Numbered from the stretch's first letter, positions 27,293 through 36,786 are shown. The stretch is DNA of 64,000 nucleotides from Pseudomonadales bacterium (GCA_028283025.1 JAPYNO010000010.1:1-64000); one strand, 5' to 3'. A program made the numbers and translations. The notes: a model not told the origin generated them from the letters alone.

Positions 27293-27987
27293 CCGCTCGA
27301 CGCACGCACGTTGACCCGCCCAAACCACCAAAACACCCCGGTCGCTAGCGCTGCGCCAACAAGCTGCGCGACCACAAACCCGAGCACATTCTCCGGCGCG
27401 ATGCCGGAGAACGTATCGGTAAAACTGCGCGCGATGGTGACGGCTGGATTGGCGAAGGATGTCGAAGCGGTGAACCAGTAGCCTGCCGAGATATAGAGGC
27501 CAACCATGGCGGCGACGGCCTTCGGACGGACGCGAAGCGTACCGAGAATGCATGCCACCAATCCGAAGGTCGCGACCATTTCGGAGAGCATTTGCGCGCA
27601 GCCTGTACGCGCTTTGCTTGATATTTGCAGCGCATCGACCTCGAACATGAGATGCGCGAGCAGCACGCCGGCAATCGCCGCGGTCACTTGTACGATTACA
27701 TAGGCAGCCGCTAAGCCCTTGCTGATTTCTCCCCGAAACAGGAACGAAACGGTCACCGCAGGATTGAAGTGCGCACCAGAAAAAGGACCGAAAACAGTGA
27801 TCAACACAACGAGAATCGCGCCTGTGGCAAGGGTGTTGCCAAGCAGCGCGATAGCGGCATTGCCGCCCGAGAGCGTCTCGCCCATGATGCCAGAGCCAAC
27901 CACGCCTGCGAGCAGCAGCATCGTGCCGAGCGCTTCGGCGGCAAGGGCGCGCCATCGACGCGCAGTCGAAAGAGCATCGAGGGACAT
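27289..27987 (-). CDS. Aquaporin (MIP family)
   Basis: 232 residues, six membrane segments with both half-helix motifs, AHFNPAVT and FANPAVTIAR, spaced normally. The second NPA followed by arginine supplies the selectivity filter. The sequence is closest in style to the short bacterial AqpZ/AqpS-like group that is sometimes found in arsenic operons; no ars gene is adjacent here. It would conduct water or small neutral solutes across the inner membrane. Convergent with the HNH gene and divergent from the oxidase operon. Confidence 0.92.
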   Translation of the reverse strand: MSLDALSTARRWRALAAEALGTMLLLAGVVGSGIMGETLSGGNAAIALLGNTLATGAILVVLITVFGPFSGAHFNPAVTVSFLFRGEISKGLAAAYVIVQVTAAIAGVLLAHLMFEVDALQISSKARTGCAQMLSEMVATFGLVACILGTLRVRPKAVAAMVGLYISAGYWFTASTSFANPAVTIARSFTDTFSGIAPENVLGFVVAQLVGAALATGVFWWFGRVNVRASSG

Positions 27988-28045
27988 CTTTGGTGCAAGA
28001 CCAGTCGAAGAAGCCGCTGAGTCTAAATGATCATCGTCCGCATCG

Positions 28046-28085
28046 CTTCTAAGCCGGAATCATTCCGTATAATGCACCGGTGATT
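28046..28085 (+). promoter_or_regulatory. Candidate promoter for the cox operon
   Basis: A consensus -10 hexamer TATAAT lies at about 28067-28072 (in TTCCGTATAATGCACC), about 37 bases upstream of the GTG at 28109. A match to the -35 box is weak (TTCTAA region). It sits in the 121-base gap between the divergent aquaporin and coxB, the only place from which the oxidase operon can be driven. Confidence 0.4.
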
Positions 28086-28108
28086 CCAATAACAAGTAAC
28101 GACAAGGC

Positions 28109-29290
28109 GTGCCGACAAGTACAGTGATCTCAAATTCTATCTCCATGCAACAGATGTTCAGCCCGCGTCACCTCTTCACCACGATTCCCCTCGCTATGCT
28201 CGGCTTTGCGCTGCCTGGCGCGGGCTTCGCTGATGAACTTAACCTACCGGTCGGCGTGACCGACATCAGTCGTGACATCTACGATCTGCACATGCTCATC
28301 CTCTGGGTGTGCGTCGCTATTGGCGTGATTGTGTTTGGTGCTATGGCCATCTCAATCGTTGCTCACCGGCGCTCACGCGGCTACAAGGCGAAACAGTTTC
28401 ACGACAACCTGACATTGGAAATTGTCTGGACCATCATCCCATTTATCGTGCTCGTCGCCTTGGCCGCACCTTCAACAGTCGTGCTCCTTCGCATGTACGA
28501 CACCGGCGGCGAAGACCTCACAATTGAAGTGCGTGGCTACCAGTGGAAATGGCAGTACAAGTATCTCGACGATGATCGCAACGAGACAGTGTCATTCTTC
28601 TCAAGCCTTGCGACGCCCCGGGACGAAATCAGCAATCAGTCGGTGAAGGGACAGTACTACCTCTTGGAAGTCGATAAACCTCTGGTGATTCCCACCGACC
28701 GAAAAGTACGCTTTCTTGTCACCGCGGAAGATGTCATTCACGCTTGGTGGGTGCCTGATTTCGGTATCAAGCGTGATGCCGTGCCCGGTCATTTGAACGA
28801 CATGTGGACAATTGTGGAAGAGCCGGGCGTCTATCGCGGCCAGTGCACCGAGCTCTGCGGCAAGGATCATGGCTTTATGCCGATTGTCGTCAACGCCGTG
28901 CCGCCCGATGAATTCAATACATGGTACGGCGAGCAGCTTGAACTTGCCGACGCGCGCAAGGCGGCCTTAAGCAAGACCTTCAGCGAAGAAGAGCTCATGG
29001 TCGAAGGCGAGCGTGTCTATAACGCCTTTTGTGTGTCCTGCCACCTGCCTACAGGCGCTGGCATTCCGCCGATCTATCCTAGCCTGATTGGTACATCAGT
29101 CGTCACGGGGCCGCGCGATGAGCACCTGAAACTGGTCATTGACGGTGTGCCGGGCACGTCCATGCAATCCTTTGCCAACCAGCTCGACGCTGCGCAACTC
29201 GCAGCGGTCGTACACTACGAGCGGCATGCTTGGGGCAACAATGCTGGCGATGTCACTCAGCCGCGCGACGTGATCGCACTCTCCGAATAA
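28109..29290 (+). CDS. coxB: Cytochrome c oxidase subunit II with fused cytochrome c domain
   Basis: Up to 393 residues; the GTG at 28109 gives the longest form, ATGs at 28145 and 28154 are alternatives. A signal peptide (LAMLGFALPGAGFA) precedes two membrane helices. The cupredoxin domain holds the CuA site: H in VIHAWWVPDFG and GQCTELCGKDHGFM (about 245-258). A C-terminal mono-haem domain has FCVSCH near residue 307-312 and a distal Met. This is the caa3 architecture: electrons from cytochrome c enter the fused haem, then CuA. First gene of the oxidase cluster. Confidence 0.96.
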   Translation: MPTSTVISNSISMQQMFSPRHLFTTIPLAMLGFALPGAGFADELNLPVGVTDISRDIYDLHMLILWVCVAIGVIVFGAMAISIVAHRRSRGYKAKQFHDNLTLEIVWTIIPFIVLVALAAPSTVVLLRMYDTGGEDLTIEVRGYQWKWQYKYLDDDRNETVSFFSSLATPRDEISNQSVKGQYYLLEVDKPLVIPTDRKVRFLVTAEDVIHAWWVPDFGIKRDAVPGHLNDMWTIVEEPGVYRGQCTELCGKDHGFMPIVVNAVPPDEFNTWYGEQLELADARKAALSKTFSEEELMVEGERVYNAFCVSCHLPTGAGIPPIYPSLIGTSVVTGPRDEHLKLVIDGVPGTSMQSFANQLDAAQLAAVVHYERHAWGNNAGDVTQPRDVIALSE

Positions 29291-29328
29291 CACAGAGAAA
29301 ACCAGAAGAACAGGGAAGCTAGACAAAC

Positions 29329-30927
29329 ATGAGCGCAATCATTCACGAACACGACGACCATCATCACGGGCCTGCCGCAGGCATTACAAGGTGGCTGTTC
29401 ACCACCAACCACAAGGACATCGGCACGCTGTATCTGTGGCTGAGCCTCATTATGTTTTTCGTCGGCGGCGTGATGGCGCTGCTTGTTCGCACCGAGCTAT
29501 TCCAGCCGGGCCTGCAGTTCATGTCGCCCGACTTCTTCAATCAGATGACCACCAACCACGGCCTCATCATGATTTTCGGGGCCGTCATGCCAGCTTTTGT
29601 TGGCCTCGCCAACTGGATGGTGCCGATGATGATTGGCGCGCCGGACATGGCCCTGCCGCGCCTCAACAACCTCTCTTTCTGGATCCTGCCCTTCGCCTTC
29701 ATGATGATGATCTCGACACTCTTCATGGAAGCTGGCGGGCCGAACTTTGGCTGGACCTTCTACGCGCCACTCTCGACCACCTACGCACCAGACACGGTGA
29801 CTTTCTTTGTCTTTGCCGTGCATATGATGGGCGCCTCGTCGATCATGGGCGCCATCAATATCATTGTCACCATTCTCAACATGCGCGCCCCGGGCATGAC
29901 GCTCATGCGCATGCCGCTCTTTATCTGGACATGGCTGATCACCGCCTATCTGCTTTTGGCCGTCATGCCAGTGCTCGCAGGCGCGGTCACCATGGTGCTC
30001 TTTGATGTGCATTTCGGCACCAGCTTCTTTAATGCCGGTGGCGGCGGCGACCCGGTGATGTTCCAGCACATCTTCTGGTTCTTCGGGCACCCCGAGGTCT
30101 ACATCCTCATCCTGCCAGCCTTCGGCATCATCTCGCAGATCATCCCGACTTTTGCCCGTAAGCCGCTCTTTGGCTATCAGTCGATGGTCTACGCCGTGGC
30201 CTCAATCGCCATCCTCTCCTTCATCGTCTGGGCGCACCACATGTTCACCGTCGGCATGCCGATCGCAGGGCAGCTTTTCTTCATGTACACGACCATGCTC
30301 ATCGCCGTGCCGACGGGTGTCAAGGTATTCAACTGGATTGCAACCATGTGGCGCGGCTCCATGACCTTTGAGACACCCATGCTGTTTTCAATCGCTTTCG
30401 TGGTGCTGTTCACTATCGGCGGCTTCTCCGGCCTCATGCTTGCGATCACACCAGCGGACTTCCAGTATCACGACACCTATTTCGTGGTCGCGCATTTCCA
30501 CTATGTGCTGGTGCCAGGTGCCGTGTTCGCGATTATTGCGGGCGTCTACTACTGGCTACCAAAGTGGTGTGGGCACATGTACGACGAGACGCTCGGCAAG
30601 CTGCATTTCTGGCTGTCGTTCATCGGTGTCAACATCACCTTCTTCCCGCAGCACTTCTCAGGACTTGCGGGCATGCCGCGTCGCATTCCCGACTATGCCT
30701 TACAGTTTGCAGATTTCAACATGCTCTCAAGCATCGGCAGCTACATCTTCGGCTTCTCGCAGCTTCTGTTCTTGTTCATTGTTGTGAAGGCGATTCGTGG
30801 CGGCATCGCTGCCGGCGAGCGCACATGGGACGGGGCGCATGGCCTTGAGTGGACGCTGCCTTCGCCGCCGCCGTATCACTCGTTCACGCATCCGCCGCGC
30901 GTGACCGAGGCCGAAGCACATTCCTAA
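29329..30927 (+). CDS. coxA: Cytochrome c oxidase subunit I
   Basis: 532 residues with twelve membrane helices. Haem and copper ligands are seen in TTNHGLIMIF, the GHPEVYILILPAFG helix (CuB His, cross-linked Tyr and the type A1 glutamate), VWAHHMFTVG and HDTYFVVAHFHYVL. It reduces oxygen at the haem a3-CuB centre and pumps protons. Separated by 38 bases from coxB and directly abuts ctaG, as expected for an A1-type haem-copper oxidase operon. Confidence 0.98.
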   Translation: MSAIIHEHDDHHHGPAAGITRWLFTTNHKDIGTLYLWLSLIMFFVGGVMALLVRTELFQPGLQFMSPDFFNQMTTNHGLIMIFGAVMPAFVGLANWMVPMMIGAPDMALPRLNNLSFWILPFAFMMMISTLFMEAGGPNFGWTFYAPLSTTYAPDTVTFFVFAVHMMGASSIMGAINIIVTILNMRAPGMTLMRMPLFIWTWLITAYLLLAVMPVLAGAVTMVLFDVHFGTSFFNAGGGGDPVMFQHIFWFFGHPEVYILILPAFGIISQIIPTFARKPLFGYQSMVYAVASIAILSFIVWAHHMFTVGMPIAGQLFFMYTTMLIAVPTGVKVFNWIATMWRGSMTFETPMLFSIAFVVLFTIGGFSGLMLAITPADFQYHDTYFVVAHFHYVLVPGAVFAIIAGVYYWLPKWCGHMYDETLGKLHFWLSFIGVNITFFPQHFSGLAGMPRRIPDYALQFADFNMLSSIGSYIFGFSQLLFLFIVVKAIRGGIAAGERTWDGAHGLEWTLPSPPPYHSFTHPPRVTEAEAHS

Positions 30928-31452
30928 ATGCAATCTCACGGCAAGACAGTCCTGAAGCTCGCCGCCGTCGCCGTCGGCATGTTCGGCTTCGCTTTTGCGC
31001 TGGTGCCCATTTATGACCTCATTTGCGAGGTGACCGGGCTCGGCGGCAGAACAGGCGACAAGGTCGAAATATCCGCTGGCGATTTGCCCGTCGATACCTC
31101 ACGCCTCGTGACTGTGCGCTTCGTGACCAACACCAACGAAGGCATGCCATGGTCGTTTCATTCCGATGCGCGGTCGATGCGCGTGCATCCGGGCGAGACG
31201 CGGCAAACAGACTTCATCATCGAGAACATGAGCGACCGCGGCATCACTGGCCAGGCAATCCCATCGCTTGTGCCCATTCTCGCCACCGACTACTTTCACA
31301 AGACCGAGTGCTTTTGCTTCACTTCGCAGTTCTTGGCGGCGGGCGAATCCATGCGCATTCCGCTCTTGTTCACCGTCGATCCAGACTTGCCAGCACATGT
31401 GCAGTCACTGACGCTCTCCTACGCCTACTTTGAAGTCCCTGCAACCACTTAG
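30928..31452 (+). CDS. ctaG: Cytochrome c oxidase assembly protein CtaG/Cox11
   Basis: 174 residues beginning the base after the coxA stop. One N-terminal membrane anchor (LAAVAVGMFGFAFALVPIYDLICEV) is followed by a periplasmic immunoglobulin-like domain with the copper-binding CFCF motif (about 128-131, in KTECFCFTSQ). It delivers copper to CuB of subunit I. The position between coxA and coxC is the conserved one. Confidence 0.95.
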   Translation: MQSHGKTVLKLAAVAVGMFGFAFALVPIYDLICEVTGLGGRTGDKVEISAGDLPVDTSRLVTVRFVTNTNEGMPWSFHSDARSMRVHPGETRQTDFIIENMSDRGITGQAIPSLVPILATDYFHKTECFCFTSQFLAAGESMRIPLLFTVDPDLPAHVQSLTLSYAYFEVPATT

Positions 31453-31467
31453 TTGAGAAACGACTCC

Positions 31468-32379
31468 ATGTCCGAACCATCAAGTTCAACCTATTACGTC
31501 CCAGAGAACGGCTGGTATCCGATCTTCGTCGCCGCTACCGTTGGCGCCATGCTCGCTGGCCTCGGCATCTGGCTCAACGATCTTCGAAGCGACGAATCGC
31601 CGAGCATCTATCTCTTTCTGATTGGCTGCTTTGGCCTCACCGGCGTACTCTACTGCTGGTTCGCCAAGGTGATTGCGGAGAACCACGCTGGCCTGCCAAA
31701 CGCCGATGTCAAGCGTTCCTACGTCTCGGGCATGGCGTGGTTCATCTTCTCAGAAGTCATGTTTTTCTTCGCGTTCTTTCTCGCGCTCTTCTATGCGCGC
31801 GTATTTGCGGTCGCTTGGCTCGGCGGCGACGGCGCCAAAGGTTTGACAGGCGATTACCTATGGCCGGAATTTGAGCCTGTGTGGCCAGTGGTGGAAAACC
31901 CTGACCCCGGCACCTACCCCAACCCACACGAAAGCATGGCAGCGCCAGCGTTCAGCGGGTGGCTGAGCTACCTGCCGTTTTGGAACACGGTCGTCCTGCT
32001 GTCTTCGAGCTTTACCGTGCATTGGGCACACACGGCCGTCAAAAACCAAGATCGTCGCAAGCTCATCGGCTGGCTCGGCCTCACCTGCCTGCTTGGCGTC
32101 CTCTTTCTCATCTTGCAGGCGTGGGAGTATGTTCACGCCTATCAGGCATTGGGCTTGACGCTCGCAAGCGGCATCTATGGCTCGACCTTCTTCATATTGA
32201 CCGGCTTCCATGGGTTCCACGTCACGCTCGGCACTGTCATTCTCTTAGTGCAGTTCTACCGGGCGATCATCGGCCACTTCAAACCGAACGACCAGTTCGG
32301 ACTCGAAGCCGCTTCCTGGTACTGGCATTTCGTGGACGTGGTCTGGGTGTGCTTGTTTATTTTCGTCTATGTGCTTTGA
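31468..32379 (+). CDS. coxC: Cytochrome c oxidase subunit III
   Basis: 303 residues from the ATG at 31468; a TTG at 31453 would add five. Seven membrane helices, with MAWFIFSEVMFFFAFFLALFYA, VLLSSSFTVHWAH and the closing ASWYWHFVDVVWVCLFIFVYVL signature. There is a longer loop between helices (GDYLWPEFEPVWPVVENP), as seen in many marine and pseudomonad forms. Subunit III stabilises the oxidase and proton uptake. Confidence 0.96.
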   Translation: MSEPSSSTYYVPENGWYPIFVAATVGAMLAGLGIWLNDLRSDESPSIYLFLIGCFGLTGVLYCWFAKVIAENHAGLPNADVKRSYVSGMAWFIFSEVMFFFAFFLALFYARVFAVAWLGGDGAKGLTGDYLWPEFEPVWPVVENPDPGTYPNPHESMAAPAFSGWLSYLPFWNTVVLLSSSFTVHWAHTAVKNQDRRKLIGWLGLTCLLGVLFLILQAWEYVHAYQALGLTLASGIYGSTFFILTGFHGFHVTLGTVILLVQFYRAIIGHFKPNDQFGLEAASWYWHFVDVVWVCLFIFVYVL

Positions 32380-32382
32380 GAC

Positions 32383-32613
32383 TCAAGTATTGTGCCAAGG
32401 GGCACCTAGCCCGAGTTGTCCGGTATAGAGGCCATAGAAAATCACGAGCATGAGCGCTGCGGCGAAGGCGATGCGAATGCCGAGCGCATAGAGCGCACGC
32501 CGCGACTCAGGCACATCGACATCCTTGAACAGAAAGAAAAAGCTGGTAAAAAGGCTGCCGATGACACAGGCAAGAAGCACGAGAATGAGAATTTTGAGCG
32601 CCACGGCATGCAC
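32383..32613 (-). CDS. DUF2909 twin-transmembrane protein
   Basis: 76 residues from a GTG at 32613, with two hydrophobic helices (ILILVLLACVIGSLFTSFFF and a second near 45-65). Reversed orientation within the oxidase cluster between coxC and surf1 is a recurrent feature in Pseudomonas-type loci. Its start codon lies only two bases from the surf1 ATG on the other strand. It is probably a small assembly or accessory factor of the oxidase; no function is established. Confidence 0.8.
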   Translation of the reverse strand: MHAVALKILILVLLACVIGSLFTSFFFLFKDVDVPESRRALYALGIRIAFAAALMLVIFYGLYTGQLGLGAPWHNT

Positions 32614-32615
32614 CT

Positions 32616-33359
32616 ATGAAGAGTTCCTACCTCGCCACTCTACCAGCCACGTCAACGCTTGTTGCCGGATGCCTGCTGCTTGCCTGTTGTGCGCTCTTCA
32701 TAAGCCTCGGCGTCTGGCAGCTTTCGCGTGCTGATGAAAAGCGCGCCATTGAAGCGAAATTGCAAGCATCCTTGACCAAGGCTGCTGAGTCTTGGCACGC
32801 GGGTACGCAAGCCTTCACTCGAGTTCGCGCCAAGGGTCGATTCGACAATGCGCACATTTTCCTCATCGACAACCGCACACATCTTGGTGAGCCAGGCGTA
32901 CAGGTCGTGCAAGCCTTCGAGACCGAGGAAGGCCAGCGGCTGCTCGTTGACCGCGGCTGGATGCCCTACCCTAACCGGCAATCCCTCCCGCAGCCCGCCA
33001 CGCCAGTCGGTCAAATAGAGATCATCGGGCTTGTGCTTCCAGATTTTGGGGTCGGCCCGAGGCTCGGCGATGAGCGCGACACTAGAAGCGACGATCAGCC
33101 GAGACTGCTGCAACAACTTGACCTCGAACGCATGGGAGTTCTCGCGGGCGCCAAGCAGACAAGCATCCTGAGGCTGCGCAGCGGCGAACCAGGCGCACTC
33201 ATCACTCGACCATTCGAATTGCCGATGGGCGCGCAGCGGCACACCGGCTACGCCGTGCAATGGTTCGGACTCGCGCTCGCGTCTATACTATTGACTTTGA
33301 TTTTGGTGCGCGGAATGTTCATTCGCGGGACAAATAACAGGGCAAAACCACATGGCTGA
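32616..33359 (+). CDS. SURF1 family cytochrome oxidase assembly protein
   Basis: 247 residues with N- and C-terminal membrane helices bracketing a periplasmic domain, the Surf1 topology. Motifs: LGVWQLSRADEKRAIE, VRAKGRFD, LLVDRGWMP and GYAVQWFGLALASI. It helps insert haem a into subunit I. It overlaps the next gene by eight bases. Confidence 0.93.
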   Translation: MKSSYLATLPATSTLVAGCLLLACCALFISLGVWQLSRADEKRAIEAKLQASLTKAAESWHAGTQAFTRVRAKGRFDNAHIFLIDNRTHLGEPGVQVVQAFETEEGQRLLVDRGWMPYPNRQSLPQPATPVGQIEIIGLVLPDFGVGPRLGDERDTRSDDQPRLLQQLDLERMGVLAGAKQTSILRLRSGEPGALITRPFELPMGAQRHTGYAVQWFGLALASILLTLILVRGMFIRGTNNRAKPHG

Positions 33360-33873
33360 CTCCCCGAAGCGAGGCCGCACTCTCTTAGGCGGCTTGCTCG
33401 CGCTCACTGTGCTGCCATTGCTTGGTGCTTGGTGGCTCAAGGCATCGATAGACGGCGGTGAGCCTTGGGGCACCACGAACCAAGGGCAGCTACTCACATC
33501 AGACCTGATGTTGTCCGAAGTCGGCTTGGAAGCTCTTTCATCAGAAGCGCCGACTTGGCGCTTGATCGTCGTGCCCGGCACTTCCGGCTGCCTTGAAGAC
33601 TGCCAAGCCGCCCTGCCAACGCTTCGTGCACTGCATCTCAGGCTCGGCAAGGATTCGCGTCGCGTCACACGCACTTTTGTCTGGGACGAATCTAGCGAAC
33701 CCGATGCAACCCACCTGCCCTCGCAATCCTTGGCCGCGCCAGTCACACTCGAATCCGGCGTCTACATCGCCGACCCGCTCGGAAATCTCGTGCTGCGCTA
33801 CGAATGGGATCAAGTCGGCACGCCCTTGTTCGAAGATATGAAGCACCTACTTGAACTCTCGCGGATCGGTTAG
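33352..33873 (+). CDS. Membrane-anchored thioredoxin-like protein of the cox locus
   Basis: 173 residues; one N-terminal helix (GGLLALTVLPLLGAWWLKA), then a soluble periplasmic domain. A GCLEDC motif at about residue 80-86 is positioned like the CxxxC of Sco proteins, followed by a thioredoxin-like pattern and YIADPLGNLVLRY. The equivalent gene between surf1 and ctaA is conserved in Pseudomonas-type clusters. It probably takes part in copper or thiol handling for subunit II; this is inference. Confidence 0.75.
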   Translation: MADSPKRGRTLLGGLLALTVLPLLGAWWLKASIDGGEPWGTTNQGQLLTSDLMLSEVGLEALSSEAPTWRLIVVPGTSGCLEDCQAALPTLRALHLRLGKDSRRVTRTFVWDESSEPDATHLPSQSLAAPVTLESGVYIADPLGNLVLRYEWDQVGTPLFEDMKHLLELSRIG

Positions 33874-33882
33874 GGTCAATTC

Positions 33883-34890
33883 GTGGAGGATTTAGAGCGG
33901 TACTGGAAGCGACTCTATTTCGGCACGCTCGTGCTCGGATTCGTCGTGGTGTGCCTCGGAGCTTGGACACGTCTCGCCGATGCAGGGCTTGGTTGCCCTG
34001 ACTGGCCCGGCTGCTACGGACAAATCACCGTCCCAGATTCGGCGGAAGAAGCCTTGCAAGCCTACCCAGATACGCCGCTTGAGCCGGGCAAAGCCTTGCT
34101 TGAGATGGTTCACCGCTATGCTGCGGGACTGCTTGGCCTCGCTATCCTTGGTCTCTTCATTCTGGCGCGCTTCGGCGACAATGCGCACAGCAAACGCATC
34201 ACCGCCTGGCTGCTGATTCTGGTCGTCGTGCAAGCCACCCTCGGCGCACTGACGGTCACCATGCGCCTCTTTCCGCCAATCGTCCTTGGCCATCTATTGC
34301 TTGGCTTCACGACCATCGCGCTGCTTATATGCCTACGCCCGCTGCCGTCTTGGAACCTGCGCACCAATCCATTCAAAGTTCACCTGTCGTTCGCCTGGTT
34401 CTTTCTCGCCCTGCAAATCACACTTGGGGGCTGGATGTCAGCTAACTACGCCGCGCTCGCCTGCCCCGATTTCCCCACCTGCCAAGGCGAATGGTGGCCG
34501 CCTATGAACTTGGGCGAAGCGTTCAACACGCCGCTTGTGTCGGATACCAGCTACCTCGGCGGACGCATGGACGGCGAGGGACGCACCGCCATTCATATGG
34601 CGCACAGGCTCAATGCCGTACTCGTGCTCGGCGTGCTGCTGAGCTTCTTTCTTCGCTTGCGAAGCGCACCCGGCGCGGGCGCGGCCTCCATGCTCGGCAT
34701 TTGGCTGCTCAGCGGTCAGCTTCTGCTCGGCGTCATTCTTGTCCTTATCGGTATTCCTCTGCTGCTTGCAGTGTTTCATAATCTCATCGCGCTCTTGCTG
34801 GTGCTCAACCTTACGCACATTTCTAGGATTGTCTGGCGACGACCAGATGTCACCTACAACCCAAATTCACTCACACAGAACTACAGATGA
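33883..34890 (+). CDS. ctaA: Haem A synthase
   Basis: 335 residues from a GTG at 33883. Eight membrane helices, with haem-ligand histidines in MVHRYAAGLLGL, VLGHLLLGF, IHMAHRLNAVL and VFHNLIALLL, and paired cysteines in GLGCPDWPGCYG and ALACPDFPTCQG. It oxidises haem O to haem A. It requires haem O synthase (CtaB/CyoE), whose gene normally follows but is absent here; the 3' end overlaps sco directly. Confidence 0.96.
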   Translation: MEDLERYWKRLYFGTLVLGFVVVCLGAWTRLADAGLGCPDWPGCYGQITVPDSAEEALQAYPDTPLEPGKALLEMVHRYAAGLLGLAILGLFILARFGDNAHSKRITAWLLILVVVQATLGALTVTMRLFPPIVLGHLLLGFTTIALLICLRPLPSWNLRTNPFKVHLSFAWFFLALQITLGGWMSANYAALACPDFPTCQGEWWPPMNLGEAFNTPLVSDTSYLGGRMDGEGRTAIHMAHRLNAVLVLGVLLSFFLRLRSAPGAGAASMLGIWLLSGQLLLGVILVLIGIPLLLAVFHNLIALLLVLNLTHISRIVWRRPDVTYNPNSLTQNYR

Positions 34891-35546
34891 CTGAACTATC
34901 TTCCAAATCCAAGATTCGACTTACCATCGCCTCGTGCCTCGCGTTTGTCGCGGTGGTGCTCGTGCTGTTTTTGAACAATGTGCTCACTGCGGATGTCCTA
35001 TCGGGCGATGAACTGCGCGACCATGGCGTGATTATGCTCAGCACGCCCCGCGAGATTTCCGATGTGGCGCTCATCACCCATGAGGGAAATGCCTTCACCC
35101 AAGCCAGCTTTGAGGGGCAATGGAGCTATGTATTCTTCGGGTTCACCATGTGCCCGGATATCTGTCCGCGCACGATGGGTATTATGGGCCGCATGGACGA
35201 GATGCTACGCGACGGCACACGGAGACGCCTCGCGGACAAGTTCCGCGGCGTGTTCGTGACGGTTGATCCCGAGCGCGACAATGAAGAGCGACTCAATCGC
35301 TATGTGACCGGATTCTCGCGCTACTTTTTGGGCTTACGCGAGTCGAAAAAGAAAATCGCGGCCTTCGCAGGTCAGGTGAACGCAGCCTTCGGCAAGGTGC
35401 CGACCATGGGCGGCGGCTACATGGTCGATCACACCAGCAACATCGCTGTGATTAACCCGGACGGCAAGCTGCATGCGTTCATCAAGCCTGAACGCACGCC
35501 TGAAGAGTTGCTGCGCGTTCTTGAGAGTTTTGATGCGAGTGCTTAA
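34887..35546 (+). CDS. SCO1/SenC family copper chaperone
   Basis: 219 residues; ATG overlaps the ctaA stop (ATGA). An N-terminal membrane anchor (LAFVAVVLVLFLN) precedes a thioredoxin fold with the copper-binding CxxxC (C89, C93 in TMCPDICPRT) and the distal His in YMVDHTSNIAV. It delivers copper to CuA of subunit II. Last gene of the oxidase operon. Confidence 0.95.
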   Translation: MTELSSKSKIRLTIASCLAFVAVVLVLFLNNVLTADVLSGDELRDHGVIMLSTPREISDVALITHEGNAFTQASFEGQWSYVFFGFTMCPDICPRTMGIMGRMDEMLRDGTRRRLADKFRGVFVTVDPERDNEERLNRYVTGFSRYFLGLRESKKKIAAFAGQVNAAFGKVPTMGGGYMVDHTSNIAVINPDGKLHAFIKPERTPEELLRVLESFDASA

Positions 35547-35562
35547 CGGGCTTCGTGAGAAG

Positions 35563-36786
35563 CTAATCTTCAAACCACTCAGCGACAGGCGTTGATAGGA
35601 ATAATTCCAAGTCAACCCCATCGCCGCCAACGAGCAGCTTGCGCGCGTCCATGAACTGCCTTGCGAAGGCACTCATACCCGCACGCCTTGCGGCCTGCCG
35701 ACCACTTTTCACTTCAATCGCAAGCACTTGGTCGCCTTTCTCCACCACAAAATCAACTTCTACATTACGTTCGCGCCAATAGTAGAGCCGACACTCGCCT
35801 AATGCGGCAGCGTTGGCGAGGTGCGCACCGACGGCAGACTCCACCAACCGACCCCAAAGGGCGGTGTCGCGAGAAGCCTGCTTGAGGACAAGTTCTCGAA
35901 CCGACGTGATAAGTGATGTATTGAGGACTTGCAGCTTCGGGCTTGAGGCGCGTCTTCGTACCAAGCTCGGCGAGTATTTCTCAAGACCCGTAAGGAGTCC
36001 TACGCCTGCCAACAGCTCTAAGTAGTGTGCCAAGGTCGTCGTGTTACCAGCATCCTGAAGCTGACCGACCATTTTCGAATAGGACAGTATTTGGCCTGAA
36101 TATTCGCAGCCCAATTCAAGCAATCGGCGAAGCAGTGCCGGCTTGTCCACGCGCGACAAGAGCAGCACATCGCGGGATATGATGGGCTCGATCAGCGAAT
36201 CTCGTATGTAGCGCATCCATCTCTGATGCTGGCTCTGATGCTGGCTTTGCGGCTGACCGACAAGCACAGCAGCACCAGGATATGCACCGTACAAGACAAA
36301 CTTCTCGACCGACCAGCCGAAGGCTTCCCGCATTTCGCTGTAACTCCAATGCGGCAACCGAAACAACTCGAACCTGCCAGCAAGGCTCTCACTTAATCCC
36401 TTTTGCACGAGCAGCGGCGCCGAACCTAGCAGCACCACCTTGAGCGCTCGCTGCGTTCGCGTGTCTTCGTCCCACAAGCGCTTAACGACTTCGGACCAGC
36501 CGGGCACTTTTTGCACCTCGTCGAGAACGAGAAGCGCGCCGCCCGCAGCAACACTTCGAGACATGGCTCTCGCCACCTGCCACTGCTGCTCAATCCATAC
36601 CGCATCGCGCAGAGTTGGTTCATCGGCGCTTGCATAGTTCGTTGGCAGTTGGCAGCGCTTGGCCGCCTGCTCGATCAGTGTCGTCTTTCCGACTTGGCGC
36701 GGACCGGAAAGGACTTGAATAAACTGGCGCGGCTCAAGCAGTCGGGCCACCAAGGCATCGGCATATGGACGAACATATTTCGTCAA
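35563..36786 (-). CDS. AAA_14 / DUF4143 ATPase with palindromic operator
   Basis: 407 residues from a TTG at 36786 (an ATG five bases upstream is out of frame). Walker A SGPRQVGKT near residue 30, Walker B ALLVLDEVQKVPG, and a sensor GSAPLLVQKGLSESLAGRFE. A winged helix (LELGCEYSGQILSYSKMVGQL) leads into the DUF4143 domain with a PD-(D/E)xK-like end (VEVDFVVEKGDQVLAIEVKSG). A SQHQSQHQ stretch comes from a short imperfect duplication. The family is widespread, of unknown function; tandem palindromes in front of the gene suggest autoregulation. A second member is at 62348-63484. Confidence 0.88.
   Translation of the reverse strand: MTKYVRPYADALVARLLEPRQFIQVLSGPRQVGKTTLIEQAAKRCQLPTNYASADEPTLRDAVWIEQQWQVARAMSRSVAAGGALLVLDEVQKVPGWSEVVKRLWDEDTRTQRALKVVLLGSAPLLVQKGLSESLAGRFELFRLPHWSYSEMREAFGWSVEKFVLYGAYPGAAVLVGQPQSQHQSQHQRWMRYIRDSLIEPIISRDVLLLSRVDKPALLRRLLELGCEYSGQILSYSKMVGQLQDAGNTTTLAHYLELLAGVGLLTGLEKYSPSLVRRRASSPKLQVLNTSLITSVRELVLKQASRDTALWGRLVESAVGAHLANAAALGECRLYYWRERNVEVDFVVEKGDQVLAIEVKSGRQAARRAGMSAFARQFMDARKLLVGGDGVDLELFLSTPVAEWFED

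Noticed and set aside
36224..36262. Short tandem repeat coding SQHQSQHQ in the DUF4143 ATPase
   Set aside because: Only two imperfect units inside a coding sequence; insufficient for a repeat array or phase-variation tract.
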